From Pratylenchus scribneri (lineage: Eukaryota > Nematoda > Chromadorea > Rhabditida > Pratylenchidae), in assembly GCA_030063045.1 (NCBI GenBank), contig JAQSEB010000099.1:868001-932000 (forward strand): a stretch of DNA of 64,000 nt, given 5' to 3'. The notes under the pieces are model-generated. The model saw nothing but the letters and a program-made list of their open reading frames with translations. It searched no databases and had not been told where the DNA came from. Below, piece after piece: positions 13,001-25,400 of this stretch (its first letter is position 1; the number at the start of each line of letters is the position of its first letter). The translations under genes and the position numbers were made by a program.

Positions 13001-14140
13001 CATCAAATTCAGGGAGGATTGGAGGGTGCAATTAGCGCAAATTCCACCTTCATTTTTCCCGTTGAACGGTTTCCTCTTCCCTTGCAGAGGTGGGTGAGGA
13101 AGGATTGAGGAAGTGAGGAAAGAAACAAAAATTGGAGGTGGATTCGTTTCATTTAATTCGCCCTTATTTCCACCACCTTCATTTCAAGGTCATTAAAATG
13201 GGAATTTTATTTTGAATTGGCTGGAAATCTAAAGGCCAGCCTGCTTAAAAATTAAAATTTAAAGTGCTAAAATATTTATTTTTGAAATAAAATGTGAAAC
13301 AAAGCATTTAAATTGGAAATTTTGTTTTGGTGGCATTTGGCTGGAAGCGAAAAAGGCTGCCAATTTAAAAATCAAAATTAAAATGGGAAAAAATTAATTT
13401 TATTACAAATTATTTGGAAAGTGAAGAATGAATGCCTTCCTTTGGAATAAATCATATTTAAATTTTTCAAAATTCATGATTAATTAGGAATTCGAATTTA
13501 ATTAAATCAAAAAAGTTAACCTTATTTCTCGAAATCGGGAACCTAAATTTAGTAAATTATTTATCTTTTGTTACTTTCTAAAGGTATATTAATATTAATT
13601 AAAAATGACATTTTTTATCTAAATTATGCCAAAAAATATTCCATTGGAAACATCTCAGCATTCACTCAAATTCTAAATATTTTGCCAAAATATAATAAAA
13701 ATGGAAGAGAGCGAAGACATTTCCATAATAAGAATTGTTTTTTTTTCATTTTCATTTTCAGCCCAAATCTGAACCCAATATATTCCTCTACAAACCATAT
13801 TTCCTTCCCCCATTTCCGCGAATAAAAAATGTAGAGAAAATATTGGAAAGAAGGTGAAAGTGGAAGGGGGAAATTGTCCGCGCATAAATCAGTCCATCAT
13901 CCAAAAATGGCACAAAAACTTTGGGAAAGTTGGGGTTTTTATTGGACATTAAGAGAAAAAAATGCAGATATAAACATATTATTTTTGCGCGAATTAACTT
14001 CTAATATTGACTGAGGTCATTATTTATATGGGAAAATATGGGGAAAAATAAATTTTAAAAATATTCGTGAAAATTTTGTTAATTTATTATCAGCTAGACT
14101 AATTTAAATTAATTATTTGAGATGGATTGTGCATAAAAAA
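10063..14140. other. Gene-poor stretch with GC-richer islands
   Basis: About 10380-11130 is clearly richer in G+C than its neighbours, with polypurine blocks (GGGGGGAGGGGGTGGGAGGG at 10664) and GCGCGC-type words. It is open in several frames on both strands, but none has a recognisable motif. 11500-12150 and 12660-13190 are similar but weaker; a (CCAA)n run sits near 12815. No RNA gene recognised. Confidence 0.35.
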
Positions 14141-14150
14141 TTACCATTTT

Positions 14151-14562
14151 ATAGGTTGTTTTGGGGTATGAAAAACAAATAAAATAAATTAATTGTTGGG
14201 AATTGATGGTATTCAATTGAGTAGTCTTACTTATTTTTATTTAATATAGGAGGAACAATAATAAAATTGGAAAGAAGCCATTTTAGGCCAAAATATAATG
14301 TTGGCTTAAGCTTTTATTTCACATTTAGTTTCATTTGGGTTAATTTAAATAAAATATTTGAAATGATTTGTGCCAAAATTAACAATTTAATTTAATAGGT
14401 TTAGGTTGTTTTGGGAAATGAAAAACAAATAAAATAAATTAATTGTTGGGAATTGATGGGCCACAATTGAATGAGCTTACTTATTATATATATATATATA
14501 GGAGGAACAATAATAAAATTGGAATGAAGCCATTTTAGGCCAAAATATAATGTTGGCTTAGC
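14151..14562. repeat. Tandem duplication, period about 248 bp
   Basis: Positions 14151-14306 and 14399-14562 are nearly the same. Both run from TAGGTTGTTTTGGG through AATTAATTGTTGGGAATTGA and AGGAGGAACAATAATAAAAT to AATGTTGGCTTA. The second copy has a TATATATATATA insertion where the first has TTTTTATTTAATA. Confidence 0.8.
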
Positions 14563-15284
14563 CCACCACAATTGCTGCTGAGCCTCGTGAACGGCCAATT
14601 CGCCTTCCCTAATAAACAATGAACGAATGAATTGATGGACACTTTATTTAGAGTGGAATGAATGAATGGTGGTCAAAAAATTAATTGGTCAATAAAATAT
14701 AAAATATCGCAAAAATATTAATTTTTTGGAAATTAATTTATTTATTTTTAATTAGAAATAAATTTCAGTATTTTGAAAGAGAAATAAAAAGACAATTAAA
14801 TATTGAAAAAAAAGAGAAAAATTAATTATTTTTATGGCTAATTTATTTAAATAAATTATTTTTATTTTTAGTCCATTTTTTGTTTTATTTAATTCAATTT
14901 AATAGCAAATATTAATTTAATTTTTTAACCGGAAAAAAAATTAGTGATTTTAATAAAAAGAAAAAAAAAGAGATCAATAAATATTGGATTGATACAATAT
15001 GGCCAAAAATTATTTTTTCTGCCAATAATGAAAATTGTTTTAATATTTTAGAGTTAGCTTTTCGTCCATTTTTATTCTATTAATAATAAATTTAAAATTG
15101 TTAGAAATATTCCTCAATTTAAAATCATTTTAAAATTCAGAAACTCAGAGAAATTTCATAAAAATTCGGGAAAAGATTAAAAAATAAGATTAAGGAATTG
15201 AAAATGAGGGGAAAGGGCATTCAAATGAGCAGAGCAGTGGATTTGACAAGTAGAAAATGCAAATTTTGACAAGGAACATTGAAC

Positions 15285-15780
15285 AATTTTGATGGGTCAA
15301 CCTCCTCAATTTTGTGCTTCAATTTTAGGCACCCTCACCCACAAATCCTTGGTCAAGACTCAAGAAGTAATTTCCCTTCGGAATTACCCTTCAACTATTG
15401 GCTATTTTCAATTCTTTTCACATCACCGAATGAACAAATGATGATTTGAAAGAGAAATTATAGGACAATTTGATTGGATGATGATTGGGTATTTTGGAAG
15501 TGGAAGTCAAAAATGGAATAATGAAAAGTTTCAATTTGTATTGTAAAGGAAGGAAGTACATGACCCCGGGCCCCAGCTTGATGGGTCCATCCTCTTTAAA
15601 TTTGGTGCCTCAATTTTAGGCCGTACTACCCGAAAATCGCTCAAGAAGTCATTTCACCTAGGAATGCCCTTCAACTTTTGGGGTTATTTCCCATTCTTTT
15701 ATGCTTCACCGACTAGAGGAACAAAATGATGATTTGGAAGAATATTTTGAAAGTGGAAGCCGAAAATTAAGGCTGAAGAT
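15285..15780. repeat. Diverged tandem duplication, period about 290 bp
   Basis: Copy 1 (about 15290-15510) and copy 2 (about 15577-15770) share, in order, GATGGGTC, CAATTTTAGGC, CTCAAGAAGT, CCCTTCAACT, CATTCTTTT-like, CACCGA and AAATGATGATTTG. Both lack open frames. Adjacent sequence to 16070 is less AT-rich but gives no recognisable protein. Confidence 0.6.
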
Positions 15781-16747
15781 GGAGGAAAGTTTCAATTTGT
15801 TTTGGAAAGACGGAATGACCCCGGCGGCACAATAATCGTGTCAACAATTATTTTTGCATTAGCCAATTGGATTGGATGGAATTGGGGAGGATTTGGTGGG
15901 GGAAGAAATTAATAACTCAACGAGAGACTCTGGCGATGGCGAGCCAATAAGGGCGGTAAAAGGAGGGAGGAAGGCACCGCCCCGGGAGCCGAGAATGAAG
16001 AAAACACCCAAAATAATTGGAGTTGGAGGAGGAATGCCAAAATGGAGAAAGGGCTATAAAATATTTATTTTTTAAAGCAATTTATGCTATAGGTATAGAG
16101 ACTTATATGCCAGGATTATTTGGAGATAGAGGCTTTTTTTTGTTTAGGCTAATGTCTCAACATAATTTAAACTAGTAATAAAACTTTTATATCCAAAGAT
16201 TAAGCACTTTAATTAGTGGAACATTTTGTCATAAATTTTTGACCACTAATTTAGAATCAAAAATGAAAATTGCGCAAATTGCACAAATTTTGCCAATTTT
16301 GTGGCATTTTTGGCCTTAATTTTTGACAATTTTCAATAAATCCACTAATTCGTACTCTTCATTTCATTTAAATCGGAGCTATAGAATGTTATCAAACTTG
16401 TTATACATAATGATAATTTCAGTTAAAATACATTTCGAGAGAGCAAATTCGATTCCACCGAGACTAGAACCCATAAAATTGTAATGTATTTTAGAAAATA
16501 ATGTAAATCATTCTCGAAAATAATCAGTCAGAATAATAAAATATTTGATATTTAGTAAGCAGCATTTTCTCATCTCATTTCATCACTCAATCAAAAAAAT
16601 AATATAGGGCTGAAAATGTGTGCAAACAACCAAACAGTAGTTGATTTGATTTGAGAGGGAAGATTAAAAATGCGCCATCTCGCTGCTGTTGGCTTCATGT
16701 AATGGGACAAAGTGAGGGGACTGAGGAAGGAGGACGCAAAGGTAACC

Positions 16748-17699
16748 CCACCATGCGCCTATCCACGATTCGCCTATCCCATCATTCGCCTATCACACGA
16801 TTCGCCTATTGGGGGAAATTCCACGATTTGCCTATCCCACTTTTTGCCTATCCCACTATTTGCCTATTGGGGGAAAGGACACGATTCGCCTATTGGGGGC
16901 AAAAACACGATTCGCCTATTGGGGGCAAAAACATGATTCGCCTATTCCAGCAGGATATAAGGGGATTAAGGTGGATTTGGAGGGATTAAGCCGGATTAAG
17001 GACTGGAATCGATGGGAAATGGCCCGGACGGCCAATGGAAGATCTGGGAAGGCCCTATGAGTGCGCGGGATATATCCGGATAAAGGGGGATTAAGGTGGA
17101 TTTGGGGGGATTAAGCCGGATTAAGGCCTGGAATCGATGGGAAAAGGCCCGGACGGCCAATGGAAGATCTGGGAAGGCCCTATGAGTGCGCGGGATATAT
17201 CCGGATAAAGGGGGATTAAGGTGGATTTGGGGGGATTAAGCCGGATTAATCCCCCTATATCCGGATATATCCCGTGAACTCTCAGGCACTTCCTCAACCT
17301 TCCACTGGACCTCTGGACTATTTCCAATCAATTTCGGGGCTTAATCCCCCTATATCAACCTTAATCCCCATATATCCAGGTATATCCCGCGCACTCTAAA
17401 GGCCCTCTGCCAACTTTCCCGACCTCTTCGGGCCATTTCCCATCGATTCCAGACCTTAATCCAGTTTAATCTCCTCAAATCCACCTTAATCCCCTTATAT
17501 CCGGGAATAGGCGAATCGTGTTTTTGCCCCCAATAGGCGAATCATGTCTTTTACCCCAATAGGCGAATCGTGGAATTTCCCCCAATAGGCGAATCGTGTC
17601 CTTTCCCTCCAATAGGCGAATCGTGGAATTTCCCCCAATAGGCGAATCGTGTGATAGGCGAATGATGGGATAGGCGAATCGTGGATAGGCGCACTGTGG
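16748..17699. mobile_element. Foldback element with tandem-repeat arms
   Basis: The left arm (16748-about 17262) is an inverted copy of the right arm (about 17265-17699). The outer arms are repeats of a unit built on ATTCGCCTATTGGGGG plus spacer (AAATTCCACG or CAAAAACACG). Inner arms consist of GGATTAAG/CTTAATCC words, including a roughly 122-bp tandem duplication (16979-17100 and 17101-17222) ending at a GGATATATCCGGATA palindrome-like motif. Ends read CCACCATGCGCCTATCC and, reverse-complemented, CCACAGTGCGCCTATCC. No transposase gene and no convincing target-site duplication. The GGATTAAG words also fill the arrays of the large element at 32-47 kb. Confidence 0.8.
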
Positions 17700-18417
17700 C
17701 TCTCCGGCAAAATGCGCAGCACATTTTCCATTTTATTTGTCCTTGTTTTTCCCATTGCTTTTTGACATGTAATCAAAATCGTTGCGCGAATGAGGACATG
17801 TTTTTCGCACTTTTTATTTTTCGGATCCTTGCTGATCAAATTTGATTCGATTTTATGGGAAAAGAATGAGACCAAATAGACCAAAATGTAAAGATTTTAG
17901 TGTAAGATTAAAAGCCATGACCGAAAATTAGTAGTATGGGAAAAAGCTTTGTGCGCGAATTATTTGATTTGGCCAACAATGTTTTGGATTGGACAAAAGC
18001 AAATAAAATGGAAAGGGAAAGAAGATTCGATTAAAAGTCATGGAAAAACGGTTCACGCTTTTACCTTTTAGCTGGAAATGATGCGTGAAATGAAATTTTG
18101 TGGATGCTCTCTTATCTCATTTTAAAATCTAAATAATAAGTAATCCATAACAGGAATTTATATTATAAGTAAAGAAAATGGAAGAAAAACATAATATAGG
18201 TATAGAAAAAAAGCAATTTTTAGAAAATGTACGCTTAAAATTATATTAAAATAATGAGAGAAATTTTTTTAATGATTCAAAATTGAAATATAGAAAATGG
18301 GTGGAAGGAAAAGGAAAATTATTTTTGTTTGTTTTTTCTTTATTTTTTTTTAGAATATTTTTTATTATCAATTTTGCCTGAATTTTCGATTTACCCTATA
18401 ACCTCTTTTAATACCAC

Positions 18418-18655
18418 ATGATGAATAATTTTTCAACCTCTTAAAATTTGAAAAATTGAGCATCTAACTCCTTATTTTGTTAAAATTTTTGAACAAATTC
18501 TAGTTTAATTTCTGGAGCTTTAGGAGAGCTTTAGGAAATTAAGAATATGTAATAAAAAATTTTTAAAATTTTGTCCTACCATTTTTGGTCCTCAAAATTG
18601 AATTAGTTGAATTATTAAAGGGTGTGGACTGTGGAATAAAGAAAATTTACGGTAT
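18418..18655. mobile_element. TACCGTAAA-family MITE copy
   Basis: Contains, in order, AATAATTTTTCAACC(C/T)CT, a GGAGCTTTAGG block and TTTACGGTAT at its right end. The same order recurs in copies at 22082 and 47907 (the latter inverted). The left boundary is uncertain. Confidence 0.5.
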
Positions 18656-18957
18656 CCATTAAGGAATGGAAATTAATGACCATAAGATATTATTTATAAA
18701 ATAATTTAGCGGTCAAATTTTAAATGAAAATATTCTTTTAAATTTAAAGAGAAGAATATTTGGATTTGCTTTTTAATTCCCGATAAATTTTATTTATTCC
18801 CCTTTTGGTCAGTCCATCATCATCATCATTCACATCAACCAAAGCCAAGTGCCCAATAGCAGCAAAAGGCCAAGTCAAGTGTTTGGCCGGAAGCCCCTCT
18901 CCTACTCCATTTTCCCGCGCCTTTTGAATAGCACAAATCATTCAAATCCAATCCACT

Positions 18958-18973
18958 CCCCCCCCCCCCCCCC
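18958..18973. repeat. C16 homopolymer
   Basis: Sixteen consecutive C, equivalent to G16 on the minus strand; the second long G/C homopolymer in this AT-rich gene-poor stretch. It could form a G-quadruplex on the minus strand. Confidence 0.9.
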
Positions 18974-20639
18974 AACCAAATTCGCGCCATTTTTATGCCC
19001 ATTTCCCCCACAACTCAGCAAGTGGTCGATCCACTCTAAAAAGTGGCACTTCACTCCTTGCCCCTTCAACAATTTGACTGCCAGAATTCATTCTGCCCAA
19101 CAAATTTTCCGAAGAATTAACCGATTTTAAAGGGAATTTGTGGGAAATTTGGAAAGAGAGAAATTTAGGTGATGGGAAAATTCTTTATAAAATTAATTTA
19201 AAATTAAATTTATTAATAGAAATATTGGTCAAAATTAATGATAAACTTGCGAATGAGAATAGAAGAAAATTTTTGCACTCTTTTGAAAAAATTCAGCCAA
19301 AAAACAATAGGATAAGGTAGAGGAGGGGGAAGGGGATGGGCACTGGCCTTTTTAATGTCCCCTTCCTCCGAGTTAATGGGAAAATGCCAAAAAAGGAAGC
19401 GCAGGGAAAAGAGGAAAGAAGAACAATGGCATCGAGGCAAATACTAGGAAAATGAATGAGGCCTCCGAATTTAGTTTCAAATTTCAAGAATTAGGGCTAA
19501 GGATATATCCTTGTTTTTTTGGGAGGTGAATATGGATATATTGGATACTAGAAAAAAAGAAAATTAATGCCATAAAAGGATGAAACGCCGAGATTAGAAG
19601 CATGGAAATTAATAGTAAAATTATTGGAGTAAAATATTTGTACTTTTTACAGAATTTTATTGTAACAGTAAATTTTGTATATTTTTTAGAATGACAATTT
19701 ATTAATTTTTAAAAAAAACTTTTATGCTAAAATCGAAATTTTAGGGCCTCAGATAACCTTAAGTTTCCTATATGGCAATACAAGAAATCCTAATAAGTCT
19801 AAATTAGCCCAAAAGTCATAATATTTTGTTATGGCCAAGTTATGAGGTTTAAAAATAATTTTCCTAATTAATATTTATTTTTTTTAAATATAATTTAGAA
19901 AATAAAATGAAATCAAATAAATATTTTTAAATAAATTGTCACTAAATTTATAATATAAATGATTTATAAATTGCCTAAAGTCAAAATGAATAATAAATAA
20001 TTAAAAATTGGCCAATTATGGCAAACAAAAGGCGACAAACCCGTTTTATATTCTTTTGAATGTGGACACTTTCCATTCAAAAATGGAAGAGGACTAACAA
20101 ATTCTGTGCCCTCACATTGACCAATTAGCGTTTTTGTTGGTCATTCTGTCTTTTTGTTCCCTTCAAAATTTAGTGCCAAACAAAATTGCTAATTGGCCAC
20201 AAAACTAAACAAACACATTTCATTATAGGGTGTCGGCTTCCCTTTTATTTGGCTAGTTATTTGTGCCGTTGGAAAATTATTTTTAGCCTATTTTGGCCAT
20301 TTGCAAATTTATTATTTATGCAGCTGCCCAGGCACATATAAATTGGATATTGTGAGTGTGGAACAGGTGGACAAGCGAAAATGATCGTCGCGCAAAAATA
20401 GGAAGGAGGAAATTGGTTGTATGAAGAATTTGAAGGAAATTCCACAAAAAGAAGTTATTTTAAATTACTATTTGCTTTTGTAATGAGAATTACTTATCAA
20501 CAATTAAAAAATTAACTCTGAATTTGGAATGGAAAACTTATTCCTCCGAAAGGAGCCATTTTGCAGGGGCAAAATGCCAACAAAAATTAAAATATCGTTT
20601 ATGCTTTTTTAATAACTAATAGAAAATTATTTTCTACTC

Positions 20640-20865
20640 CTCAAAAATTTTGGGAAATTGGAGGTCTACTTCTTTAATTTATGGACATTTTTGAATGAAT
20701 TTTAGCTGATATTGTAGAGTTTTAGTAGGGAATAAAGAAAGGTCAATAAAATAAAAATATTCTTTAAATTTACTTTGTTGCCAGAAGCTGTGACTGTGAG
20801 TAAGTCCTCAAAATCGATTATGGGGAATTAATAGAGCGAGAAAAGAATATATGTATACGGTATAA
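20640..20865. mobile_element. TACCGTAAA-family MITE copy (degraded)
   Basis: CTCAAAAATTTTGGGAAATTGG, TTAATTTATGGACATTTTTG and GTAGAGTTTTAGTAGGGAATAAA match the internal part of the copy at 22082-22340. Only a partial TACGGTAT is left at the right end (20857-20864). Confidence 0.45.
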
Positions 20866-22081
20866 TAAAAAAAATAAATTGTGTTGTTTTTTTGGTAATA
20901 TTTAATCAAAAAATTGATTCCTCCTTCAATCCCAATATAAATATAAGCAAATTGACCCCATTTTTGCAATTAATCATTTATAAAATTGTCCATCAATTTG
21001 TACCGCAAATTTATGGCCAGTAGGAGCATATTTCGCCCAGGATTGATGGCCACCTTCTCCCAAATCCCAATATCCCAATTCATTCATTTGTCCAAAATAA
21101 TCCAATATTGGAGAAAAATGACGATGATTGACTGCCCCCTTTCGCCTTATTCTGTCAGTGTTTGGCCAAATGTCCAGGCCCTCCCTTTCAGCGAATTGTC
21201 ATCCAATTAATCGCTTCCTCTCCATTCCCTTCTATCCAATTCTCGCAGATGGCAGCAGCCAACTTTCTTGGATTTGAAAGGGAAGCCAATTGCCATTCCA
21301 TGCCTTCTTCCAATGAGAGGGGAGGATCATTATCCTCTTCATAAAAGACTTATGGCCATTGGTCCTAATAGCAATGCATCGAGTGATGAGCACAACCACC
21401 ACACAAAAGTGAGTGACAGGTCCTTGATGAATGGAAGGGAAGAGAGGAGGGGATTATTTGCATTTGAGGTCGGTGGTTGGAGGGAGAGGGGTGAGGGGGA
21501 TTGAATGAAGCAGCTGTGCCAAAATTGCCAATTTACCAGCAATTTGGATGAAACAATGGGGGAACATTAGAATAGTAGAAAAGGTGTCAAATTTTGACTT
21601 GACTGACTGTGACTTTTCCCAAGACGAACGAAATAAACGAATATTTTACTTTAATTTTATTCCAATTTCCAAATTATACGAATAAATTCAATTTGTTCGG
21701 AACGAATGAATAAAGCAATGGGTCTTTTTAGAATGAGTGGAAAAAATGAGAAAAGTGAGAAAAGTGAGCCCAATCGCCGTTATTTGCCTCTTTTTGAATA
21801 GAAGGAAAAATTGCCCAAAGGCGTAGGCAAAAAACGGTGATTCGGCTAACAAATTCATGGATAGAAAATGGCAAAAGGGAGGCAAGAAAATTTTGACATT
21901 CCCAATAAAATAAATTTGTAAAATAGGAACAAAAAATGGAAACAAATACCAAAGATCGGGATAAATCCCGACAAAAGGCTTGTTCATCAGTAGAAACTAG
22001 AAATGCAGGCCAAAATGGGAATAATAAAAATGCCGGCTTTTTTTGACATAATTTAACAAGTATGATTCGAAAATTACAATA

Positions 22082-22340
22082 AATGCTCATTTAATTCCCC
22101 ATGGGTAATTATTTTTCGACCCTTCAAAAATTGGGAAAATTAAGGCTTTAACTGATTAATTTATGGATATTTGAAACAATTATAGGCGGATTTTTGTAGA
22201 GCTTTGAAAATGCAATAAAAACAATTTTTACGGTAAAGTTCACCATGATATGAGAAGAGAGCTATGGTTCTTCAAAATTGAGGGTAGGGAATTATTGTAT
22301 TAGTAATTATAATTAGTGTGAGTGAGTGGGGAAGTACGGT
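22082..22340. mobile_element. TACCGTAAA-family MITE copy
   Basis: Starts TGCTCATTTAATTCCCCATG and contains CTTCAAAAATTGGG, TTTATGGATATTTGAA, GTAGAGCTTTGAAAATGCAA and TTTTTACGGTAAAG. A second unit with ATTATTGTATTAGTAATTA, ending GTACGGTATG, follows directly. Sequence and order agree with the inverted copy at 47907-48145. Confidence 0.5.
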
Positions 22341-22485
22341 ATGTGAACAATTAAAATGAACATAAAATCATAAATTAATTTTATTCATTCAAAAATTTAA
22401 AAATTATAATTCATCAAAGGTTAATAATGTCAGTTTGAATTGGGGGAATGGATTTTCAGTTTCAAATTCGCAAATTTGTGTCATC

Positions 22486-25400
22486 TCAAATGCCAGTGCC
22501 CTCCACATATGAGGCGACATGCGGCAAATTGAAGGTGTGATCGGCACAAACAAAAACCAATTGTTTGACGGTGATTTCGCCCAACGGTTTTTGGTTGTTC
22601 AATTGCAGTGGGGTATAATAGTCCTCAAGTTTGTGGAAAGTTTCCTAAAAAAAATTATAATAAAGAAAATTGTGGGAATCAGCTGTAAAAATTCATCTTT
22701 AAAAGATGGATTTTTAATAGCAAATAATATTTATTTTTTAATTAAATTAATTAAATAATTATTTAAATAAAATTAATTTCTACAATTAAATATTTTTACA
22801 AAAACCCACATTTGGCAGCATTTCGGCATTTCCAAATTTTTTGATGTATCTTTCCTCCATATCCATGAATCCTTTCGTCTTTGGCAAAACATACAAAAGT
22901 TTTTCAATTTCCTCATCACTTGGCCCGAATTTTCCCTTCTTCTTATAACCCGGCCCAAATCCGCGTTCCTCCTCCTTTTTCCAGCCAACCAATCCAACCG
23001 TATAGGCAATATTTATGGGACTGAAGAATTTGTTAATTTCCGAATGGTAGAAATCGCGCTAATAAGTTAGACAAAACATTTTAGGTTAGATTAGAGAAAC
23101 TTACTTCCATTTGGAATTTCTCCAAATCGACCCATTCCGCACGGCATGGGAAAATATTGCCACCATTCTAGGAGGTAAATTTTGGGTATTTATTTGGTTT
23201 ACATCCCCTCTTTTGTTTAGAAGGTAAAAAGTGAAGGTCATAGGTCCCCTCTTTGGGTCATCAGGATTCAGGAATAGGGTTGGGTCATTAGTGGTCATTC
23301 GGGGGTAGGTATTAGGTATCATCCCAGATAACACTTATTGAGTAGTGACTCTAATCCTAATCCAGATGCCCAAAGAAGGGCGTTTCACTTTTTCTCAGTT
23401 GACCCAAAAAAGTGGATGCAAACCAAATAAGTACCAAATTTTGAATAAATTTTATTGTTTGGATAAAATAAAAAGATTGGGTAACATTTTAACTTGCAAA
23501 TATTTAAATTAAAAAATAAAATTAATTCGTATTCAATCTATTGACATTATTATTTTTCATTAAGCTAACCCTCACCCAAAAATGATGGTAAATAAATAAA
23601 ATTTACTCACAAAAGAGAAATTAACATGCTGCAAATAGAAGTAATTAATTTCAAGATTCTCCAATTCCAGCCAATTCGGTTTTTTGAAGTTTTTATCCGT
23701 TTTTAACTGAAAATGGGGAATAAAAATGACAAAATTGCAATTGTACATTGGGAATCATATCGCGATAAAGCCACTGGCTGATGAAAAATTCACGGGTTCG
23801 GTTCTCCTTTGGATAATTTACAGGATCGCCTTCTTCTGTTTGATTCCATAAAACGCTGAAATTTGATGAATTCGATATATCTATTTCCGAAATTACCCCA
23901 ATAAACGCTTGGAAATGCGATTCTTTTGTGTACCATAGGCATAAGCATCTTCATGAGCGGCCATATCCACCGTCTTCAAAACAACATCCTGGGTCTGAAA
24001 AACGTGGAAGATTAGCTTAAGATTTCAAGAGAGAAAAAAAAACATTTGGATAATACAAATTAATTAATCCACTCAGTAGATATACAGTATACACTTAAAC
24101 AAATATCTTAATTACACCTATTTTGTATTAAATAATTTCGTCTTTTTACATTAAATTAATTCCATCTATTTAGATCCGCCTATTTTAATTACGCCTAGTC
24201 AACTTAGAATAATTCCGCCTGGTCAACTTTGAATAATTACGCCTGTTTTAATTCCGCCTAGTCAATTTAGAATAATTCCGCTTGGTCAACTTTGAATAAT
24301 TCCGCATGTTTTAATTCCGCCTAGTCAACTTAGAATAATTCCACCTGATCAACTTAGAATAATTCCGCCTGATCAACTTATTAGAATAATTCCGCCTGGT
24401 CAACTTAGAATAATTCCGCCTGGTCAACTTATTAGAATAATTCCGCCTGGTCAACTTAGAATAATTCCGCCTGGTCAACTTATTAGAATAATTCCGCCTG
24501 GTCAACTTAGAATAATTCCACCTGATCAACTTATTAGAATAATTCCGCCTGGTCAACTTTGAATAATTACGCCTGTTTTAATTCCGCCTAGTCAATTTAG
24601 AATAATTCCGCTTGGTCAACTTTGAATAATTCCGCATGTTTTAATTCCGCCTAGTCAACTTAGAATAATTCCACCTGATCAACTTAGAATAATTCCGCCT
24701 GATCAACTTATTAGAATAATTCCGCCTGGTCAACTTAGAATAATTCCGCCTGGTCAACTTATTAGAATAATTCCGCCTGGTCAACTTAGAATAATTCCAC
24801 CTGGTCAACTTATTAGAATAATTCCGCCTGGTCAACTTAGAATAATTCCACCTGGTCAACTTATTAGAATAATTCCGCCTGGTCAACTTAGAATAATTCC
24901 GCCTGGTCAACTTAGAATAATTCCGCCTGTTTTTCTAATGAATTTTGTTACCATATTTATTTTTAATAAATAAATTTTTAACTGACCACATCCTCAACTT
25001 TCAGTGTTATTTTCTGATAATCCTTCAGTAAATCCGTCATATTGTCTGTGTGATTCTTGGCTTCCGCATCGAACAGGATGTATCGAATTGCATCCTGGAC
25101 TTGTTCCTGCTGATCAAGCACATCCCCAATATCTGGCGGCATTCGGCCCATTTCAAATCGAATGCAATGTTTTGCCATTTTATTCTTCCGATAAACTTTC
25201 ACCTCATTCTCCACAAAATCCGAGGCATCAATTGTGATACCGCGTTGATCTACACTGGTGAATACGTGATAAATGGCTTCTTTTCTGCCGAATACAATCT
25301 AAAAAATAATAATAAGTATATGATTTGAGAAAATTTAATGAAAATTTTTTTACATTTTTAGTATTTTTTATGCAATATTAATTATTAGGGTGGGATTAGG

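Larger units (their letters stand above)
17700..22480. other. Gene-poor stretch
   Basis: No exon chain could be built here. It holds MITE-like copies (about 18418-18655, 20640-20865, 22082-22340) and a C16 run. Less AT-rich blocks at 18840-19130 and 20960-21530 give only short overlapping frames without recognisable domains. Confidence 0.4.

Noticed and set aside
16651..17060. Plus-strand frames with RFAYWG repeats; CRISPR-like appearance of ATTCGCCTATTGGGGG units
   Set aside because: The units are arms of a eukaryotic foldback element, with irregular short spacers that are themselves repeated; no cas genes and a nuclear gene context.
16748..17699. Target-site duplication for the foldback element
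   Set aside because: The flanks (CGCAAAGGTAACC and CTCTCCGGCAAAATG) show no convincing direct repeat next to the aligned ends.
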